64,000 bases of DNA, taken from contig MQVO02000009.1 of assembly GCA_001986395.2 (NCBI GenBank), positions 868,001-932,000 of the forward strand, written 5' to 3'. The translations under genes were made by a program, and so were the position numbers. Below the pieces are notes generated by a model. That model was not told the DNA's origin, did not search any database, and worked only from the letters and a program-made list of their open reading frames with translations. Positions within the stretch are counted from its first letter, which is position 1. Each line of letters begins with the position of its first letter. Origin of the DNA: Irpex lacteus (taxonomy: Eukaryota; Basidiomycota; Agaricomycetes; Polyporales; Irpicaceae). Shown here piece after piece: positions 11,542-26,795 of this stretch.

Positions 11542-13468
11542 ATGGCCTTCAAGACTTTGTTCGCTCTTGCCACCCTCGCTACCGCGGCGTTTGCTGCCCC
11601 CTCTCCTCTCGTGAGCTGCGGTGGTGGTCGCTCTGTCAAGAACGCAGCTGTACGGAATTTTCGCATTTATTCTCTATGTTTCGATAATTATGACACTTCT
11701 ACAGTGTTGCGCCTTTTTCCCAGTTCTGGACGACATTCAGGCGAACCTGTAGGTCCTCTACTATGGCTAAATCACCAAGTATATTAACTATTTTCAACAG
11801 CTTCAGCGGTGGTACTTGCGAGGAAGAAGCCCACGAGGTCAGCTTTCTTCTTTATCCTCTGTTCGAAATTGTTTTTGATGTATTTTTCGTAGGCTATTCG
11901 GGTCAGTCTGCCTCTCTGTTCTACGCAATTGATGGACGCTGACAATGTTCACAATCTCAGCTCATCTTCCACGATGCGTGAGTCCCCCATTTCACACTGT
12001 TCGCATCTTGACACTGATTTGTTTCCTGCAGTATTGGTATGTTTAAGCAAATATAAGCGATAGCTAGCCGCCTGCTAATCGTCATCACATAGGCTTCAGT
12101 AACTCTCTAACTCAGCAAGGGAAGTTCGGGTAAGTGATTGTAGTTGACGCAATATTCTATCATTTCTGACCTATTGCATTAGTGGCGGTGGTGCTGGTAA
12201 ATGATAATCCTTACAGATGCGGGTAGAAAGACTTACAACTCGCATAGATGGCTCCATTCTTGCCTTCTCCGACATCGAGACCAGCTTCGGTACGTCAGTT
12301 CATCATAACAACATTTTACACAGAGCCTGACCGATGTTTAGCCGCTAACTTTGGCTTGGACTTCACCACTGAGGCGGTATGCTATCTGGTGTTCTCGCCC
12401 AGCGCACATTCACTCACAGTCCTCGTCTAGTTTATCCCGTTCGCATTGGCTCACGGTGTATCCTTCGGTGACTTGTACGTCCCTGTCACCAATCCCAGTT
12501 ACAATCGCTCACGTGATGCTTGATTTACAGCGTCCACTTCGCCGGTGCCGTCGCTGCCTCCAACTGTCTTGGTGGTCCTCGTCTCCAGTTCATGGCTGGC
12601 CGCCCCAACAACTCGCGTGCCTCCCCCGACGGCCTCGTCCCTCAGCCCACCGATGGTGTTGACAAGATCTTCGCTCGCATGGCTGATGCCGGATTCTCCC
12701 CCGTCGAGCTCGTGCACTTGCTTACCGCTCACACCGTATCTGCACAATATGAGGTTGATACTGACGTTGCTGGATCTCCCTTCGACTCCACCCCCAGCGC
12801 ATTCGACAACCAGTTCTTCGTCGAGGTAAGTACCGGCGACAGTCTCGTGGATATAAATGCTTATCGTCAACTTCATAGTCTCTTCTCCACGGCACCGCAT
12901 TCACTGGTAACGGCAAGGGCGGTGAATCGATGTCTCCCATCCCCGGTGAATTCCGTCTCGCCTCCGACTTTGTCATCTCCCGTGACTCTCGCGCTGCCTG
13001 CGAGTGGCAAGCCCTGGCCAGTACGTATGATCTACCGCTCCAGTCCTACTTCCATCCCACTGACACTCACTCTCCACTGCCCAATAGCCGACCACCAGGC
13101 TATGGTGAACAACTTCCAGGCCGCCATGTCCAAGCTCTCGACTCTCGGCCAGACTGGTAACAACCTCATCGACTGCTCCGACGTCATCCCCGTTCCCATC
13201 GCCGCCAAGTTCACCGCCACCCTTCCCCCGGGCAAGACCATGGCCGACATCGACCGCTCTGGTGTACGTAAACACTTTATCAGTCGTTGCACGTTAGCTG
13301 ACTTCCCCGTTTTTGAACTAGTGCGCAAGCTTCCCCTTCCCAAGCTTGGCTACTCAACCCGGTCCAGTCACATCTGTCCTCCCCGTGTAAGTACACCTCT
13401 GATGTCTGACGTCTCTCGTCCTCGTTTTACTCACTTCTCACTGCTATTCTCTACACAGCACGGCCTAA
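11542..13468 (+). CDS. Secreted class II peroxidase 1, Trametopsis cervina LiP type (catalytic-Tyr)
   Basis: Sixteen exons join in frame to 359 aa: 11542-11649, 11705-11748, 11801-11837, 11893-11901, 11961-11977, 12032-12036, 12093-12129, 12183-12196, 12248-12289, 12342-12376, 12431-12474, 12531-12825, 12879-13020, 13088-13263, 13322-13386, 13459-13468. Exons 4 and 6 are only 9 and 5 nt. A signal peptide and short propeptide precede V24. Eight Cys are present, as in LiP/VP. Seen: distal R66 and H70 (RLIFHDA), proximal H198 ([14 protein letters not shown]), Glu pair E59/E63 of the usual Mn site, but Tyr204 in place of its Asp and His193 in place of the LiP/VP tryptophan. Counting from V24, the Tyr is residue 181. 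From memory, T. cervina LiP oxidises lignin models through Tyr181 and has the same local AAQYEVD-like sequence. The role as a ligninolytic peroxidase is therefore an inference. The last exon adds only a codon part, Thr, Ala and stop. Confidence 0.95.
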
Positions 13469-14339
13469 ATGCGTTCACGATCTCGACATCCCTCGGTTCT
13501 CTAATCGTTATGTGGCTCGGAGCTTCTGCGGTGCATTCTTTAGAGATGCATCGTGGGTTTTTCGAACGTATAGCACGGCCTTGGTGTTTCCCATTTCTGT
13601 ACCGTTATCCTTTATGTCTGTACACGTACGTAGTACCGTCGCCAACTGGTGATGTCGTCGCTCTGTAACTTGTATCGCGTTGTTGAAATGTAGACTTCCT
13701 TCAACTCTCTCTTCAGACTTGCGGGTGGCCTGGCGGTAATCGTAGCCCACGCCCGTACCGTACTTAGGAACAGCAGTACCCAAGTATAAGTTATCCATCT
13801 CCATCAACCACAGTTTAATTGAGTACTCGATACACTACTACTACTACTAGTAACAAACACGACACGACATGCAAAACCGTTTATACGACAGCGGTGAGGA
13901 GAGTAAAGGAGAGGCGATGGGAAGTCCGTGTCTAGGGAGGCTGTTTATAAGGGGAAGGATACGAGTACAACGAATGTGTGACGACCAAAGCGGACACATG
14001 TGCAAAGCAAAGCGAGGGACCACCGAGACTATACTAGCGAGGTTCGAAAGCGAAGCAAAACTATTAATGCAATGTAGCAGGGCGAAATGGAGCAGGGGAT
14101 ATAAGTAAGCGGACGTGGGTGCAAAGGAACATGCTACGAGGCTCTAAACGAAGCAACAGTGCGAGACGCAGGGTTATGACAAAGCAAAGGCACAGCAACG
14201 GCAGGAGAAAGGAAAGCGAGTGTATTGATGACACAGCAGTCAAGGAATGGATCTAGGACAGTCGATATTCGACGTCAATGATGACGGCAGAACGACGAGT
14301 ATGATATGACTTACTAGTAGAACCTAAGCTTGCAAACCA
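13469..14339. other. Intergenic, purine-rich in its right half
   Basis: It lies between the 3' ends of peroxidase 1 and the Mei2-like gene. It contains a short (act)n run near 13839-13853. From about 13870 to 14240 it has a strongly purine-biased plus strand with many ga/gc-rich words (gcgaagcaaa, ggagagtaaag). I do not see a gene in it; the 79-residue open frame there has no conserved feature. Confidence 0.5.
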
Positions 14340-16795
14340 TTACTGCGGGACCCACTGGCATCCACCATAGCCAAACCCCGGCGGACCCCAATACGCAGGC
14401 GGAGGGGCATGCACATGATGCTGCCTCGGCCCCAACGCAGCAGGCGCAGGCACGAAGAGAGTACCACGGTTATTTGCACTGCGCTCCTTGCGACGAAGGT
14501 GGGTGGGCTGTGGGAATGGTTGTGGCATCCCTTGATGATGACCCGAGGAGTAGAAGATGCGAGGCCTCCAAGCGGGACGTTCGTCCATGATGCCCGAGTT
14601 CCTAAACTTTTCGACCAGAGCTTCCTTACCCTGGTAATTGGCGTAACTGAGCTGCAACACCTTCTCGGACGAATACATGTTCCTATTTGCATCGCAGGAT
14701 CGATTAGTGAGCGGATAGTCATATACATGTCTATGACGTACCACTTCACCCGAGCTGCGTCCTGGCGAAGTGCAACAAGTCCTCTGGTGTGATGAAATTC
14801 ACGAAGGCGTAGCCAACATTGCAGCCTGCAGCCAAAGAAATCAGTTTTCATCGGTAATGTCATCACGACGATGAGCTTACCGTTGGTGAAGTCCATGCGA
14901 AGATAGAAGAAATCGATCCTCCCAGGGCTGACCCGATTGATGAACGAAAGCAGGTCCTCGTCAGTCATCTTGTTAGGGATGTTTTTAATCATGACGGTCG
15001 TACGGGTATCGCCGCCATTAGCAATAGAGTCAACGTTCAGGATGTTCTTATCGGGGACGGAGGGCGGAGGAGTGATAGGGTGCGCTCCACGGCTCATGTC
15101 AGCGAATGGAGAGCCTCGACCGTGTGTACGTGCGGAAGCATTTCGACGGTGAAGTCCATGCTGTCCGCTCCTCTGACTATGCCTATTAGTGTAAAGAGTT
15201 GATGAGCGGGCCAGCTGACGGTTCGGAGGGGAGGGGTTTCGGCTCGGAGGGAAACCAAAGACGGGGGGATTAGCAGGCTCGAAGGGGATAGCCTGTGTAT
15301 GATACATTGCGGGCCCTTGGCCGTCAACGTATGCTCGAGCCATTGCAGCATCTAACGCGTGGTGGCCCACCGGCAAGGGAGGGTGTGCCGGAAGACTATG
15401 ATTCGGTGGGGATGCGCCTACTTGAAAGGTAGGACCGAAGGACGAAGGGAAATTATAGGGAGGGTGATTGTAGGCGCTGAATCCTGCATCGAAATGCATA
15501 GAAGTACCATGACGATAATCGAGGGAAACATGAGGTGATGCAGCAGGAGGGCTCGAGTATACAAATGGGTCTCCCGAGGATGCAGAGTTGTCATTGAATC
15601 CCGGTGCAAGTGCCGGAGTACGAGGCTTCGTCGCCTCAATAAGCCTTTGGTAATCATCGTCAGACGAGGCGCTGATGGAGCGACCTCGTTCACTGCCTAC
15701 ACGTATAAGCGAATAAATATTGAGTTTACTATCTGCGGTGTTAGATGTGATGGAAGGGCTTACCAGCTCGAAGACTTATCCTTCTACCCCTGACCGGCGT
15801 TGGACTCTCGGGGACAGGAAGAGTGTAAGCGGTCTTGCGAACGGGGCTGGTGTTCGCGTCCGATCGCAGAATGCCTTGCATCCCAGAGACGTACCGTGCA
15901 TGACTCTGCAAACAAGATGCACGTAGATTAGTATAAAGCATGCCCGACAACCTAGTGGGCGTACTTCTGTGTTGAACGAAACCATCTGTGCGCCATCGCG
16001 GTCATCATATTCGACAGGCTGGAAAGCATGTTTGAAGGTTTCGGAACGACGAACATCATACCACGAGGCCGGTGAACGGTCCTCGGCCTCCGAGTCCTGC
16101 TCATCATGCTCACTCCGCGTTGTGTCCGCTGATGCGAAGGAAGAGGAAGGAGTAAGAGGCGGTGTAGCGAGAGCTGGCACTCGTGCTGGAGAACGCGGGA
16201 AGAACTCGCGGCGATGCGGAGAAGCAGTCAGAGATGGGAAGTTAGTTTTAGTGGCCTTTGATGGCGACTCCATACTATTGGCGAGCGAAGACGAGATAGA
16301 GGACCGGGCGTATGGCAGAGGGCGGAGCTTCAGGGTAGGGGAGTCATTGAGATCTACATAGTCGTTGCTGACCGAGGCTTCGTCACTCAGCTCATCAGCA
16401 CTACTCGGATCAAGGTTGAGTGCGGCTAGCGACAGAGACTCGGAGAGTGAAGCGGCATAAGATGTAGCACGGGTAGTCACAGTGCGAGTGATGCCGGCGG
16501 ATTTTGGAGCGAAGGGAAACGCAGGAGAAAGGTAGGAGGGTGTAGACGGCGGAGAGGCCGACGCTAAATCCAGGGAGCGCAAATGCGGTCGACGAGGTGG
16601 TGTCCTTTTCTCGACAGAGGGCCTAGGAGATGTGGCTGTGTGAGCGATCTTGACGACAGTAAAGAAGAAATGAGACATACCAGCGGCAGATATCACTCGG
16701 GCGCGTGGGGGAGGAGTTGACGCGAGTATGACCGTGTTCCTCGCCGTTGTGGCCTGGAGCGTATTCGCTGGAGGGCATCTGTGGGTGGAAGTCAT
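14340..16795 (-). CDS. Mei2-like RNA-binding protein (C-terminal RRM_2)
   Basis: The C-terminal part is a clear Mei2-type RRM: RTTVMIKNIPNKMTDEDLL, then RIDFFYLRMDFTNG, next exon CNVGYAFVNFITPEDLL, next exon NMYSSEKVLQLSYANYQGKE followed by EALVEKFRNSGIM and PRIFYSSG. Introns fall inside the RRM (about 14880-14829 and 14756-14692) with good GT-AG sites. Upstream is a long Ser/Pro-rich disordered region, with exons at about 16630-15966, 15915-15764 and 15700-15420. Mei2 of fission yeast binds a non-coding RNA and drives meiosis; plant and fungal relatives also act in development. Here only RNA binding can be claimed. The start is uncertain: ATG at 16795 with a 45-nt first intron, or ATG at 16778 with a 59-nt intron, both preserve frame. 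A (cgt)n run at about 16799-16816 lies at the 5' edge. Confidence 0.88.
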
Positions 16796-18644
16796 AAGTC
16801 GTCGTCGTCGTCGTCTGGCACAACGAGCAGGGCCCTTACCTCGACGTCGGAAGAGGGAAAGTCGAACATGGTGGCAGTTGGCGCAGAGAGACAAGAACAG
16901 AGATGGGCGGGGGACAAGAAAGCGAGGGCACAGAGAAATGAGCGTCGGCCTGGAATATATCTGCGAACGACGATGCCTGCAGATCCACTCCAGATCCTGG
17001 TACTTTATCAAACCTTCTTCAATGGCAGGGCCGACTAAATTGGGATGTGTCCTCGCCATTTTGGGCGGTGTAGCGAGTCTTCGATGATGGAGCAAGCACC
17101 TTCTCTGTCAAATGTTTGCTTCTTTCTGTAATGAACCTCGTGTCCTCGGGGTCAGATCAGGTCAAAACACACTATGCATCGCGGCGGTTCATCTTGCGAA
17201 CCTTATCGAACGAACCGCAAACTCACTTTATCAACCTTCCCTCCTCGCGCAATGACATGCACTCGTTCTCCGTCGTTTCGGTTCGCGCTGACAGGCCGAC
17301 GCACGTATCCACGTCATGACAGTAAGAGGATAGAGGCGTGACTCCAGTGAGAGTGGGTTTAAATGAGTTCGAGTCGTTTGGGACAGGAGACAAATGCCGT
17401 ATCAATCACAGAGAAATGAAAAGCCTTCTCCATGTTGCAATCACCGTCTTGTGCCCTGAATAGACGGAGGACCTGAGGTCCTTGAGATCTAGAGCGAGTA
17501 GAGGAAAACCAACCGTAAACCCCGCTCGACCCGGAAACGCTTTTGCGCCACCACGCGGGCGCCTTTCTATTTAAGGTAGCGGTATGCGTACTGGCAGCTT
17601 CCAAGCTCACCTGACGCATTGCTTGGAGAATGACATTAAAAATTCATGGTTATAAGTACATACTATTGAGTGACCATAATATACTCTCTTGAAAGCTGGC
17701 ACAAATGGTTTGGAGTGCCATCACGGAGTTCAGATCTGCATACTTAGTAGCAGATCCAAGACCCCGCTGTGCAGTGCGGAACATTGCCTTGTTCAGAAAA
17801 TGAAATTTCTTTGCTTCAATTTGATGACACAGCCCGCAATATTTCAGAGTTACCCGAGTGCACCCTAATACACTAAGGGCATTCTCGAATTTGATCGGCG
17901 CTTATGTAAGCGACAACTCCTCTTGTCACTGCCCACGGTCCAGCGGCCTTTATGTGATATATCGTCATCATTATGATTTTGAGCAGTCATTTGTATGATT
18001 ATTCATGGCTACTGGCTTCTTTCTGCTTCTTTAATAGGTGCTTTGGTCCATGTTGCCATGTATCTCTGTAGTGCCACTTATGTAACAATTATGCCGATAA
18101 GCTAACTCTAAATTAAGCGCACAAATAAGCAGCTAAGCGGACATCCTTAGTTAGAAAAAGGGTGACACCGGCTAATATCTAGGATGCTTTGTGTGTTCAA
18201 ATGCTGTAACACTGTGTGAACTAATTTACTGCGCATCATGGTGTTCTCCATATGGAGAAGCGGGTTTTGGCTATATTATTGGCTAGATTTCCTGATAAAA
18301 AAGCGCCCAACCACAAGCAAAGCACAGGTCCTCATAGGAACTTTACCAAATAGTCCATGCATGCATGAGAAACACATGAAAAGTAGAACAACCCATTTGA
18401 GGGTCCGTGGAGACTGTACAGTGTTTGTGAGAGAGAGTTGTCACATAAACTCAATTGATACTTACACATAAGAGTACTACAGGCTATACAGTTCGGCAGA
18501 ATTTACATATGAATTTTTTCAACGGATTCCAAGGTTCAGAATACATGCATAGCATGGGCCGCATAGGCAGGCATGTAATCAGCGTGACAATTCGGTGTTT
18601 GTTTGTCGCTGGGTACTTATTCCATAGTCTAGGCGCCGGGGACG
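16796..18644. other. Intergenic, A+T-richer to the right
   Basis: The left part is the presumed promoter and leader of the Mei2-like gene. From about 17640 the base composition becomes A+T-rich and no coding sequence is recognisable. The short frames at about 18240-18750 lack conserved features. Confidence 0.45.
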
Positions 18645-20005
18645 GTTACTATTGGATCCACGCCACCACGGAAGCGCCTTTCTATTTTCGGCAATGGACG
18701 TCTCGAGCGTTAACGATCATCTACGAGGTACAGCGGAGTGATCGAATAAGGTGAGTCATCCTTCCGCGAAAGAGGAATAAATATAAACAATTTGCGGATA
18801 ACCTGTTAAGGGATTTTTTCTCACGTATAATGCGCAGGGGGCACACCGACTTGCTCAGAACTCGTCCAACACTCGTCCACAATGCACGACTCGGCTGCTA
18901 AACTTGAATATTCCAAGGTGAGATTTGAACACCTTGAAGAAGGGAACTCGTGCTATTGCACACCAGCCTTGTGCACTTGCAAGCGCTCTCCGGTCCCATC
19001 TTCTACGGACCACTCGACCACACATTCACTACCACTCTGCAACAAGCTGCGCGACCGTGCACACTGTGTACTTATCTTTCTTTATGATTGCATCATCCTT
19101 CTCTCCTTGCACCGTCGTTACCTTCGCCGCTTGCAATACATCCGATATGGCACCGGTCCACAACCCCGCGTTCAAGCGAAGGTTATCGTGCGGGACAAGG
19201 CCGCTGCGCACGCAATGAAACAGCTTGCAATGAAACAGCTTAACAACGAAGTCTTACGATTATGCGCTGTTTCCTTCGTCTTCTGGATTGCTATCCGATT
19301 CGTCTGCGTCACCGAGATGTGAGTTTTTTCACATGTCTGCGATACCATAACTGAGGTTCTCGAACTGAGGTTCTCGAATTTGCCCCTGACTCTACTAGGC
19401 AAAGAAGATATATTGCACGTGTGCCCCTCACTGAGTACACGGGGACAATCACACACTATATAAATGCAACTATGTTCGCCAATATCTTCTCATTCTCATT
19501 CAGTTTCTTTGCATGGGTACACACGTTCTTGCTCGGGCTTGTGGTAAGTGATTGCACCGAATCTCTAGCCCGCGTTGTCGTTAATTTTTCTTGCATACCA
19601 TACTGAGATCCGAGCAAATCCCTCCGAGCTGAACGAAATAGCACGGATTCTCGCAAGCCTACCAGCATTGCTTATCTGGTACGTGCTAACTTCGGACCAT
19701 ATATCCAACCTCTTTCTGCCTAGTGTCTGCTCGTTAACAGGTTGTTGGTTTTCAGGTGTACGATATCGGTGTTCGTCACTCTTCTGCTGGCCAGCCTACA
19801 ATCCTGGCTGCCATCGCCCATGGAACCTCCTGATCCGGCAAGCCAAAAACTGCTCGCTATTGTTCAAAATGACTTCGTAGTGTTACTATATATAGCTGGT
19901 CTTAAGGGTTGGTTGCTCACTGCTCGCTTGAAGTTTGTGGCTCCGTTGTTGTCCTGATTCTGAGGATAATGTACGTTGACAGTAATGAATAACACCATGA
20001 TCGCG
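18645..20005 (+). repeat. Dispersed duplicate, copy A (about 1.35 kb, carries the membrane gene)
   Basis: The stretch is closely matched by the reverse complement of 45161-46515. Matching includes the 5' flank (attggatcc, then gcgttaacgatcatctacgag, then caatttgcggataacctgtt), all coding exons, the introns and the first ~45 bases after the stop (attctgaggataatgtacgt). Similarity stops abruptly at both ends. No target-site duplication or terminal inverted repeat is obvious. Confidence 0.85.
18882..19957 (+). CDS. Multi-pass membrane protein of unknown function, copy A
   Basis: The start is ATG at 18882 (MHDSAAKLEYS). Exon 1 runs to about 19319, exon 2 about 19400-19542 (starts QRRYIARVPLTEY, with a hydrophobic stretch FANIFSFSFSFFAWVHTFLL), exon 3 about 19606-19679 (IRANPSELNEIARILASLP), and exon 4 about 19756-19957 (CTISVFVTLLLASLQSWLP, ends FVAPLLS). 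About 290 aa with several hydrophobic segments. The N-terminal half includes a Cys-rich patch (CYCTPALCTC) and the family block GTGPQPRVQAKVIVRDKAA. A 15-nt in-frame tandem repeat gives AMKQLAMKQL, shared with copy B but not copy 1. The exon 3 acceptor reads ctgag rather than ctcag as in copy B, so splicing may be weaker. The family is not recognised; no function is proposed. Confidence 0.65.
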
Positions 20006-20632
20006 CCCATTCTTCTACAATCCTAGATCTAGCATCCAATGCTTTAGCAGTACTGGCCACGAGCCAGATGCTGTCTGTGTCTGATAATAATACTAGTAGT
20101 ACTATGCCATTTACTACGCTGCACGTCGTGTCCCAAATCTTCGACATGAAGCTCCGAGTCGTGGTGACTACGGATTACGCGGTTTTTTTAGAGTAATGCG
20201 CCGGGCCACGTCCTGCACGTCCCCGACAGACTCGGACAGAGGCATGGACAGTCTCTGATTACAGAAGTGACGGAACTTTCGCCGGCGGCCATCCATGCCA
20301 CACATGAGATGCCATACAATTCAACGGACATAGTAGATCCATAGCCGAGATAGGTGAGTAGTATTGTATCTGATGGCGACTCGGAGCACGAGAACTCAAT
20401 GTATTCAGTCTCACACAGATTTCGTGACTGAACCATATACATAGAAATCCCCGAGGTGGGTATAGCTACATTTAATACACAACGGCACTACCCAGAACAC
20501 CCATAACTCCGCAAGCAAAGCTTGCGAAGTACTGCAATCAATTCCAATTCCATCTAAGAAAGAAACGTAGATTCGGGCACAATGTAAAACGACATAGTAT
20601 TACTACTAGGTGGGCACCCGACGGAGGCTCGC
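20006..20632. other. Short intergenic stretch
   Basis: It lies between membrane gene copy A and the 3' end of peroxidase 2. No gene, RNA or repeat is recognisable. Confidence 0.5.
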
Positions 20633-22554
<1,922 letters not shown>

Positions 22555-22634
22555 GACTAGAGAGTGTCCGGGGAAAGAGGTGCTGAGGCAGTAGCTGCGA
22601 GGGCACTGAGGCTTTCGTCTGTGTCGTCCCAGCT

Positions 22635-22640
22635 CTTATA
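22635..22640 (-). promoter_or_regulatory. TATA box of peroxidase 2
   Basis: On the minus strand TATAAG (context cagTATAAGagc) lies about 80 bp before the start codon. Confidence 0.65.
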
Positions 22641-22722
22641 CTGTCCAGTACAAAGTTGAACCAAATTTGCGGTACTACGTCTTCAATAGTCCACGCACGC
22701 CAAGTCCATGCAATTCCACGGC

Positions 22723-22740
22723 GGTGAGTGTTCAAAGCGG
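22723..22740 (-). promoter_or_regulatory. Shared peroxidase promoter box, gene 2
   Basis: On the minus strand CACTCACCGCCGTGGAAT, one mismatch from the gene 1 and gene 3 boxes. It is 82 bp upstream of the TATA box and 168 bp before the ATG. The flank lacks the TGCRCNC match seen at genes 1 and 3. Confidence 0.7.
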
Positions 22741-24576
22741 ACCAATTCCCTGTAATTCTGTCGGGTGTCGATTCCCCAGTCATCTGCCGGCGTACATATC
22801 ACTTCGACTTCTCTCATCTTCAGCTCAAAAGATGATGAGACTTACGAAACATTCAAAAGCCATTGGTCAACCAGACCGACGCGCGACCGTTACACCAGTT
22901 CCGCGGGACGGGTGTGCGCCCTTACCAACCTTGCGGGGTGCGACGTAGATTTGTTTACTTGTGCGGTCGTCTCGAGGCACCCGGAGTGAGCTTCTAGCCT
23001 AAGCAGGTCGAATAACCTTCGACACAAATGTCGAAATGGTTCAGACTGGCCTCGAGGAGACATGTACGTACCTGAGCATCGGATCCGAGGAGTTCGAAAG
23101 GTCTTAGGCATGATAAGGGCTAACCAAATAAAGAACGAATCGCCAGCAGCCTCAAAATCTCGGTACCTGCGACGGTTTTAGCAAACTACCGGTTAGGAAG
23201 TGCACAAATCAGACTGATGTGATGGTATGTAGCCAATGGGATTATACTCACGATGCAAGTTATTCCCCGGGTGTACCGGGAAGGAACGATATTGGATGAG
23301 TTCAGCCCGCTTCTCACGACCGCGGTCTATGCGACCACATGGTCATCCGTCGGTGAGTCTCGATCGTGTTGGAGGAAGAGCAATTCGGCTTTCCCCATCC
23401 CCGTAGCGAACATTATCCGGGCCACGCTTGAACACCATGTTCGTAAGTCCCTGTGAGATATCGGCAATTGCATGTGAGCACAAACTCCATAAAAGAGAAA
23501 TCCAGCTGCACATCCATGGGAGAATGTGTCACGAACCAGCGCGTATGCATCGATTGCAGGACGACGCCTGCTGTACGACATGAAGATGGCGACCCAGCAT
23601 CAAGAGGCCATGTCGAGCGATGAGAAATGCCCTACGTCTTGGTACGATAAACGGCACGACACGGCAGGAGAGAGTGCTATAAGAGATGATAGCACTGCTC
23701 GTTAATTCGAATAGAATGTACCCCTGGCATGAAGGTGAACAGGTAGGAGTCTCGCAGCAGCTATGGTTTCATTCCGAATAGGTAAGCATCATGCATGTTC
23801 TGTGCTATGATGGTAGCTATTCAGTGCGTGCGAGCCACTCGAAGCTAGAAAGTTTACTTACATTGGAGCCCGTGAACATCATCCATGTTGAGTAAGTTCT
23901 CATCTGAAAATGTTGTATCGAGTAGAGCATTAGCAGGCGGCGGCGGCCGATTCGACTGGTGGTTAGATTTGTAGCTTGCGGACCAACTCGGCCTACATGA
24001 TGTCACTGCTGCTTGCATCTTCTGAGCAACATTAGGAAGCGTAGGGCAAGAGTATCTGCGCATGCACTTGGTATAAGATAACATCATGATGATGATGCTG
24101 CATGCGCATGAAGGCTTGAAGGAAGCACTGGTAGGTGCTGGTGAGTACTTGAGTCTCGGATCACCTTAACGACATTCATCCACGTGGGACGGCGTCTATG
24201 CTTTCTGTCATGCATGTCATGCCCGGGCCAGCATCATAAGTACTCATATATACTCATTTTACCTTGTAGACGTGACCGTGAACTTACCGCAGCCAGCTAG
24301 AGCACATATGATCAAATTGTCATGATAGCTCTAGTACCCCGCTGGCGTCTCATCATGGTGCAAGTACAGCAACTTACAATCGACGTACAGGTAAAGTAAA
24401 GCATTGCATTCGACTAGCCGAACAAGCACAGACTATGATACAATCACGAACAGGGCAAAATGGCATGAAACCACCTGCATCTAACGAACGGAATGAGAAA
24501 GAGGAGATAACGGTAGCGGAAGGGGACAAGCATTGTCGAGAACCGAACCGAATGGCGGGAAACCGTTGTAGGACGC
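22741..24576. other. Interval between peroxidases 2 and 3
   Basis: It holds the upstream region of peroxidase 2 and the 3' side of peroxidase 3. No coding sequence is recognised. Minor features are a short (atg)n run (catcatgatgatgatgc) near 24085 and A+T-rich patches. Confidence 0.5.
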
Positions 24577-26561
<1,985 letters not shown>

Positions 26562-26676
26562 GTCAACAGTTATTGTGGTAGTTTGGAAAGCGGTTAGAGA
26601 AGAAAGGGGGGATGTAAGGGTGCTGGAGCTGATATGCAGGAGCACTGAGGACTCTTCATCCTCGCCACCGTCCATG

Positions 26677-26683
26677 TTTTATA
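26677..26683 (-). promoter_or_regulatory. TATA box of peroxidase 3
   Basis: On the minus strand TATAAAA (context aggTATAAAAcatgg) lies about 115 bp before the start codon. Confidence 0.7.
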
Positions 26684-26777
26684 CCTTTCGATGTTTCATG
26701 GCCTATGTTGGTACCAGGGCGGCGGTACACTGCTAATGCCATCCTGGACGGGAGGTGGAGTAGGAGAATCAATAACG

Positions 26778-26795
26778 ATTCCACGACGGTGAGTG
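26778..26795 (-). promoter_or_regulatory. Shared peroxidase promoter box, gene 3
   Basis: On the minus strand CACTCACCGTCGTGGAAT, identical over 18 bases to the gene 1 box, 94 bp upstream of the TATA box. The adjoining TGCACAC fits the TGCRCNC metal-response consensus. Confidence 0.7.

Noticed and set aside
13322..13392. Stop codon directly after VLPV as the peroxidase C-terminus
   Set aside because: In all three genes the same gtgtaag site can be a donor, and a downstream acceptor followed by C/T-ACC/ACG-GCC/GCT-TAA gives the same V-T-A end, so the spliced version is preferred.
11542..13468. Classical Mn peroxidase assignment for peroxidase 1
   Set aside because: The third Mn ligand (Asp) is replaced by Tyr and the tail is short (8 Cys), so a standard three-acid Mn site is absent.
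13869..14108. 79-residue frame in the purine-rich spacer
   Set aside because: Biased composition and no conserved feature; likely non-coding.
14324..15499. Single-exon reading of the Mei2-like C-terminus (391 residues)
   Set aside because: It runs through an intron after FTNG and loses the RRM; the spliced version restores GYAFVNF and EALVEKFRNS.
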